From Galbula dea (Eukaryota; Chordata; Aves; Piciformes; Galbulidae): a stretch of DNA of 64,000 nucleotides. The DNA is taken from NCBI GenBank assembly GCA_013399015.1, contig VWZX01010570.1:806001-870000 (forward strand). Direction: 5' to 3'. Under the pieces are notes generated by a model that saw only the letters and a list, made by a program, of their open reading frames with translations, was not told the DNA's origin and made no database searches. Shown here piece after piece: positions 58,941 to 64,000 of this stretch. The position numbers and the translations under genes were made by a program. Every line of letters begins with the position of its first letter. Positions within the stretch are counted from its first letter, which is position 1.

Positions 58941-60580
58941 ATAGAACATTATTGTTAAGCCTTGTTGCCAAGAAGAAAATTTATTTTGGGCAATGAGAAG
59001 ATTACAACTCTGCCTCTGATCTGCCACAATCCTGTTTTACACTGGGGTGACTGCTGGCTTGAGTTTAAGTTGCTATGCTTTATATGGAGTAGATGTAATC
59101 TGAACAAGGCTTTAAACACCAATTTCTTCTGCAGAAGTGTCTCTGCTGCTGGCTCATAAGGAAACAGGATACCAGTACCAGTATCTTTCAGGATCAGTGA
59201 GAAGAGACCTGTTGCTAAACGGCCCAGGTTTTTCAGAGATAAAAGCAACAGCAGACAGCTCTTCTGGAGGTGAACCTTTTCTAGCACAGATATTTTGTGG
59301 GTGGGTGATCTGCTGAGCTGCATACATAGTGCCAGGTACATGTTCCTTCTCCTCTCCTAACTAAACCAACAATTGCACCTACATTTGCCCCATTTCATAT
59401 GGAGTTATAGGCAACAGCTCAGGTAGCTCCTGCCTACTGGGGTCGTGCCTGCTGCCAGTCTCTGATAGTGTCCACAGTTCTGATAGGAAATACTTGTAGA
59501 CTTACTGGATTCCAAACAGCTCAAAATGTCAACACAACCTGAAAATCAACAAATATGCCGTTCTGATTAGAAAAAGGATGGTGAGATCTGCTCTTAGTAT
59601 CTTAAAATACAGAGAGATCTCATACTGAAAAAAAAGTGCAAAGAAATGGTGGTTCTGTCCACGTGACATACTAGGGCCAGTTAGTCTTAATAGTCTTTTG
59701 AAACACTATTCAAAAAGTTATTTGTAGTTCTTACCACATTTAGGAACTTGCTTAAAACATTTCTGGATTTATCTGAAATCCGTTACTAATTGCTATTGGT
59801 TTAGTCTATTGAAAAGCAGGAACTGGATCCTGCAGAAAGTCCTTAGGTTTAGCAACATTTTCTAAATGTATTGACACAGTGAAAAATAAACTTCATAAAT
59901 GGTTGTCCAGTGCCTATTTATTTACTATGAGTTATAAAGAAATTCAGACCTTTCCATTCTAAAAGAGTCTTCACCACAGAATGTGCCTGCTGAGTACAAG
60001 CAGCACTGCAAGCTGGTATGAGTGGTTCCCCTGTAGCAAAATATGTGCCAGTGGTGAGGGCTTTGCCACAATGCACAGGGCTACACTGGAAAGGTCACTA
60101 AAGCTCTATGTGTCTTCTGTTTGCTGGCTGCAAAGCAGCAGCGCTCAGAAAGGCTTCCTCAGAACACCATGGGATGAAAGGGGAAGCAGTGCTGCTTTGC
60201 AACTCCTAACTTTGTACTTTTCTAGGGACATGACTTCTGCTGTTGCTGCCTCTGTTTTCAAAACATACAATAATCTCAGTTTGGTCAAACAACAATCAAA
60301 TACTATAATTTTAACTATGAAATCAATAGTCATGAAAATGGCCCTGACTCATTATAGCTCTCTTGGGGACTTTTTAAATAGATAAGGATAACAGTGGAAC
60401 ATTGAAACTGGAGTGGATCAAGTACTAATTGTAAAAAAGATGCAGGACAAGTTTTGTGAGTGAATGTAGGAATATTGCTCAGTTATGACTCTAAAACTCC
60501 ATTTTCTGTTTGCAAGTATTTAGGCAGATTCTTGTGCATTTCTCAAGCTGTTCCTTAGTTTCAAAATGTCCTCAGTTTCA
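58941..60580. other. Intergenic, no gene seen
   Basis: Only short, unrecognised frames. Confidence 0.5.
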
Positions 60581-60585
60581 GGTCA

Positions 60586-60945
60586 AAATCACAGAACACA
60601 GAATAATGGGGGTTGGAATGGACCTCTGAGGATCCAGTCCAACCCCTCAGCTACAGCAGGTTCACCTAGAGCAAGTTGAACAAGATCGTGTCCAGGTAAG
60701 TTCTGAACCTCTTCAGAGAATATGACTTCACAACCTCTTGGGCAACCTGTTCCAGTGATCTGTTACCCTCAAAGGAAAGAACTTTTTCATGTTTAGGTGG
60801 AAGTTCCTGTGTTCTAGTTTGTGTCCATTGTCCCTTGTCCTGTTTCTGGGCACCACTGGAAAGAGTCTGGACCCATCCTCTTGACACCATTGCTTGGTAT
60901 TCATCTGCTATGTTGTGTTTAAAATCTTCATTGCAGGAAGCAAGG
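60586..60945 (-). mobile_element. CR1 LINE fragment with 3' end
   Basis: Minus-strand CR1: ATCACAGAACACAGAATAAT then GTTGGAATGGACCTCTGAGG, GTCCAACCCCTC, and TTGGGCAACCTGTTCCAGTG. The minus frame 60666-60956 is degenerate. Its subfamily differs from the copies at 27.2 and 32.8 kb. Confidence 0.9.
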
Positions 60946-60949
60946 AACA

Positions 60950-61930
60950 ACACCATGTTTGTGCTCTATGGCCAGCACAAACACAGCCTATCAAAACCCC
61001 ATATCCACTAGGCATTGGATTAAAACCATAACCAAGATACAACAAATGATGCAAGAAACCAGGGACAAGCTGTGGCTGAAATTTATATAAAACCTTATGG
61101 AAATATTTAGAAATAACTATTCCCATTCTATGTGTTTACAAAGATACTAGTCAGTTCACAGTTTCCATAGCAAAGAAACACTACATTATAGAGTATTACA
61201 TGTTCTATGCCATTAGAGCCACCTGAACTTTGAAGAGGAAGAGTGCTGTTTTCACAGTGGACCTGCAATTGCTGGGAGTTCCTTCAACATCCCCTTAAAT
61301 TGCTGGCATTTGGCTCATTTGTGCCACTTCTATTCAATTGTTGTCTGTGTGATTCAATTTACCATTTAGAGCCATTACTGCATGTCATGAACTTTCTTAA
61401 TCTGAAATGCGAGAATCTTCTCTTAAATACAAGGCTGCTGAGAGGGAGGTGTTGTGGGGGCAGATCCCGCAGGACTTGGTGAGGGGAAGGAGGTGGAGAG
61501 ACCTGACAAGCTCTCCTAGCATCACTTCTTTCTCTTCCTCCTCCCACCTCAATGTTGTCTTCCCTCCCTACTGCCCCACTTTGCTTCATTTCCCTTCTGT
61601 CCACATGTGGAGCCCTGTGGTGTCTAGTATGGAGGTAGGGACATACAGGATGCATGGATGATTTTCCATACAGGAATGAGTAAAAGGTGTGTTTATTGCT
61701 AGCTGGAGTATTCAGGCTTGGAGCTAAAATGTAGAAAATTAAGAATATTATTTCACTCCTTCCATGATCTGTCTCCCTGCTCTGTAGCAATATTAGCAAT
61801 AACCAACAAGAAAAACATATCTGCAGAGGAAATTTCCAGACTTGATTAATGCTGTTTGTCAGTTCAGCTGGGCAGAGCATGGCTCTGTGGTGGGGAGTCT
61901 CGGAGCACAATCCTTCCGGCAAGGCTGAAG
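60950..61930. other. Intergenic, no gene seen
   Basis: A 201-codon minus frame (61359-61964) has no recognisable domain. Treated as non-coding. Confidence 0.45.
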
Positions 61931-62330
61931 GGGCTGTAAACAAGATATGAAACTTTAATGACATTCAAATATCTGAATGACTCCTCAAACGGTATAGTGG
62001 TTAGGAATTGTCCTGTACAGCTTTTTGTAAAGAATTCACAGGGTTAATGACTAAAGAATGGAGTTCTGGTAATCAATATAGTCCTCTGGCTCTATTGATT
62101 GGAATCGCCTGCTTATTTTGCAGCTAAGATTTTTTAGCCCATTCAGAACAAAGACACCCTAGGGGACTGTTAAGTAAATAGGCATTTAAGACTTTTCGTT
62201 GCTAAGAAAGTAGTTAATTATTATTAGTGCTTAAAAGTCTCAATTTAGACAGAACATCCCAATGAATATCACAATTTTGACAGTTTTCCTTATGTTCTGT
62301 GCAAATTCACGTGTATGTCAGCTGTTTAGA
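61930..62330. promoter_or_regulatory. Candidate distal enhancer with paired ONECUT cores
   Basis: A repeat-free AT-rich block with two oppositely oriented ONECUT cores, ATCAAT (62072-62077) and ATTGAT (62094-62099), separated by 16 bases, plus TAATTATTATTAGTGC near 62215. About 53 kb upstream of ONECUT1. The link is inference. Confidence 0.35.
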
Positions 62331-62544
62331 AGCATGCATCTTTTGGGCTAGACAAGGTGCTGAGGGATACTTTAACCCAGGAAGGGCTGCAGGCACAGTA
62401 CTTTTGCAGGGGACCTTTACACAGAAAAGGATCACGGCCCCCAGACTAGTTCAGTATTTATAGGGTTATGACTGCTAAAAACATGAGTATGCCAAGGAAT
62501 CCTCACTGATCTTTTGCTGAAAGATGACATTCAAAGAGGTTGAG

Positions 62545-62581
62545 GAATCACAGAATGTCAGGATTTGGAAGGGACCTCGAT
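62545..62581 (-). mobile_element. Very short CR1 3' end remnant
   Basis: Plus-strand text GAATCACAGAATGTCAGGAT then TTGGAAGGGACCTCGA is the reverse complement of a CR1 terminus. Only about 37 bases remain. Confidence 0.75.
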
Positions 62582-64000
62582 GAAGATGAGCTCTTCAAAA
62601 GGGAACTGGGCTTTAAACACACAATGTTCTTCCCCAGAGAAAGTCCTTCACAAAACAACTTTCCATTTTGTCATACACAAAGACTTCCTGCTACCGTCAC
62701 TTTTTGGCTCAGGCCAAATTTGCAAAGGATCATCAAATCACCCAAGGCAGATGCCTGCACAGAGGACTCTGCAACAGAGCGGGGCAAAACACAATTGGAT
62801 TGCCCTTGCCTGGTGAGCAGCATAGCCCACAGCCTCCAAAACCAGCCACTAGCTGACTGCATTTGCTTACCACATTTCATCGAACAGAGGATCTCAAAAC
62901 TCAAGTCCATGGTTACACATCTTTAACGAAGGATGTGAACCAGATGGTCAAACTGAGCCTGTGCTGGGCTGCAATGCTGCTGTGGTCCTGTGCTCCTGCT
63001 CAGGTGCCCTCTGCAGAAGTCAGTAGTGAATGCAGCCACACGTTTGACTCTCAGACCAACCTAAAGGAACAGGTCCTGCAAGATCTCCACTATTTTCACA
63101 GCAGAGCTGGAATCGTTATGTCTAATATTCTTTTCTTACTGACACACAAATTTTATCCTCTTTTTGTCTTTTTAAAATTTTAAACAAAAAGCTGCTCCTT
63201 GTTGAGCAGAAGTTGTGCAGAATGATGCTTCTCTATTGACCTGCAGATTACAGTGCAGCTACTTTGCATTTGGTTGCCACTCTAGTTTTCTTTGCTCTTT
63301 GCTTGTTCAACCATTTTCACTTGTTACACTTAAAGCTGTGAACCCAGTGGATCAGAGAAAAGACATTCATTTGGGACTGCAGGCATATTTGATCCTTTTC
63401 ACTCCTCTTAAAAATTAATTATCATAGCTGTTTGTTAATAGGGGCATTTGACAAAAAACAAAGGGATCATGCACCAGCCAACAAGCACTTATTCACCAGC
63501 TGAGACATTAAGGAAACATCACATTTCCTATATGATCCAATTAGCAGCTTTCCCCCCAACAATGGTTTCCTACATACTCCAAGCTATTATGTACAATTTG
63601 GTAATATGTGGAAGTATTCATCACACTTGTATTCCCTGACGCTAATCCTGTTTGTAGATTCTCCTTGCTTTCCCCTTCCTAGATTTTCAAGTGGAGATTC
63701 CTGGCTGTAGCCTGTAAAGAGCAATAGCTGGATTTTTGCTGGAATTGGTGTCATAAAACCATAAAGCTACAGAGGCAGAAGGGCAGCTCTTTTCCTAGTT
63801 TTACATGCATCGTAATTTCATCCTTACCTTGCCCAACTCTACCCACAGTAACTTTGCTGATTGTAACTCTCCATCCTTGGTGGATTGTTTACCAACTCTT
63901 GGAAACCTCCACGCCTTATTTGGTCCAGCTTGTAATGAAGATACTGTCCAAATATAAGCCCTAATCTGAAATCACAAGCCAAATGTGCACCTGATAAAAA
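62582..64000. other. Intergenic to window end
   Basis: No gene is supported. A 14-base perfect palindrome TTTAAAATTTTAAA lies at 63171-63184, flanked by TTTTTGT and ACAAAAA. Confidence 0.5.

Noticed and set aside
61359..61964. 201-codon minus-strand frame
   Set aside because: No domain; simple Pro/His-rich and Ser-rich stretches only.

Overview
The window looks like avian nuclear DNA. It carries one recognisable gene, the first coding exon of ONECUT1 (HNF-6), on the minus strand. It also carries several 5'-truncated CR1 LINE fragments with the bird-type 3' end, and no primate- or rodent-type SINEs or L1 that I can recognise. I cannot name the species.

Layout. Positions 1-7698 are the 5' part of ONECUT1 intron 1. 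I see no exon 2 (rest of CUT domain plus homeodomain), so it should lie beyond the left edge. Exon 1 coding sequence is 7699-8779, with a canonical splice donor. The 5' leader and core-promoter region (about 8780-9310) contains two possible upstream ORFs, a full CRE, GC boxes and a CTCF-like motif. From about 0.5 to 17.2 kb the sequence alternates between CpG-rich islands and AT-rich, homeodomain-motif-rich blocks, a pattern common around developmental transcription-factor genes. From 17.2 to 64 kb the DNA is mostly AT-rich with no coding gene I can support. It holds CR1 fragments, an older repeat near 17.3 kb, simple repeats and several blocks that look like candidate distal regulatory elements.

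How it works together. This is mostly a regulatory window: one transcription-factor exon, its promoter, and intronic and upstream DNA. The most notable signal is a cluster in intron 1 of four exact POU octamers within 2.3 kb (3904-6164). It sits beside three ONECUT core sites packed into 26 bp (5363-5388) and a promoter-like GC-box/CCAAT/octamer/E-box group (5534-5596). This suggests an autoregulated, POU-responsive intronic element. Two CTCF-like motifs face each other across exon 1 (3232 plus, 9291 minus). I found no new multi-gene system; the open questions here concern gene regulation.
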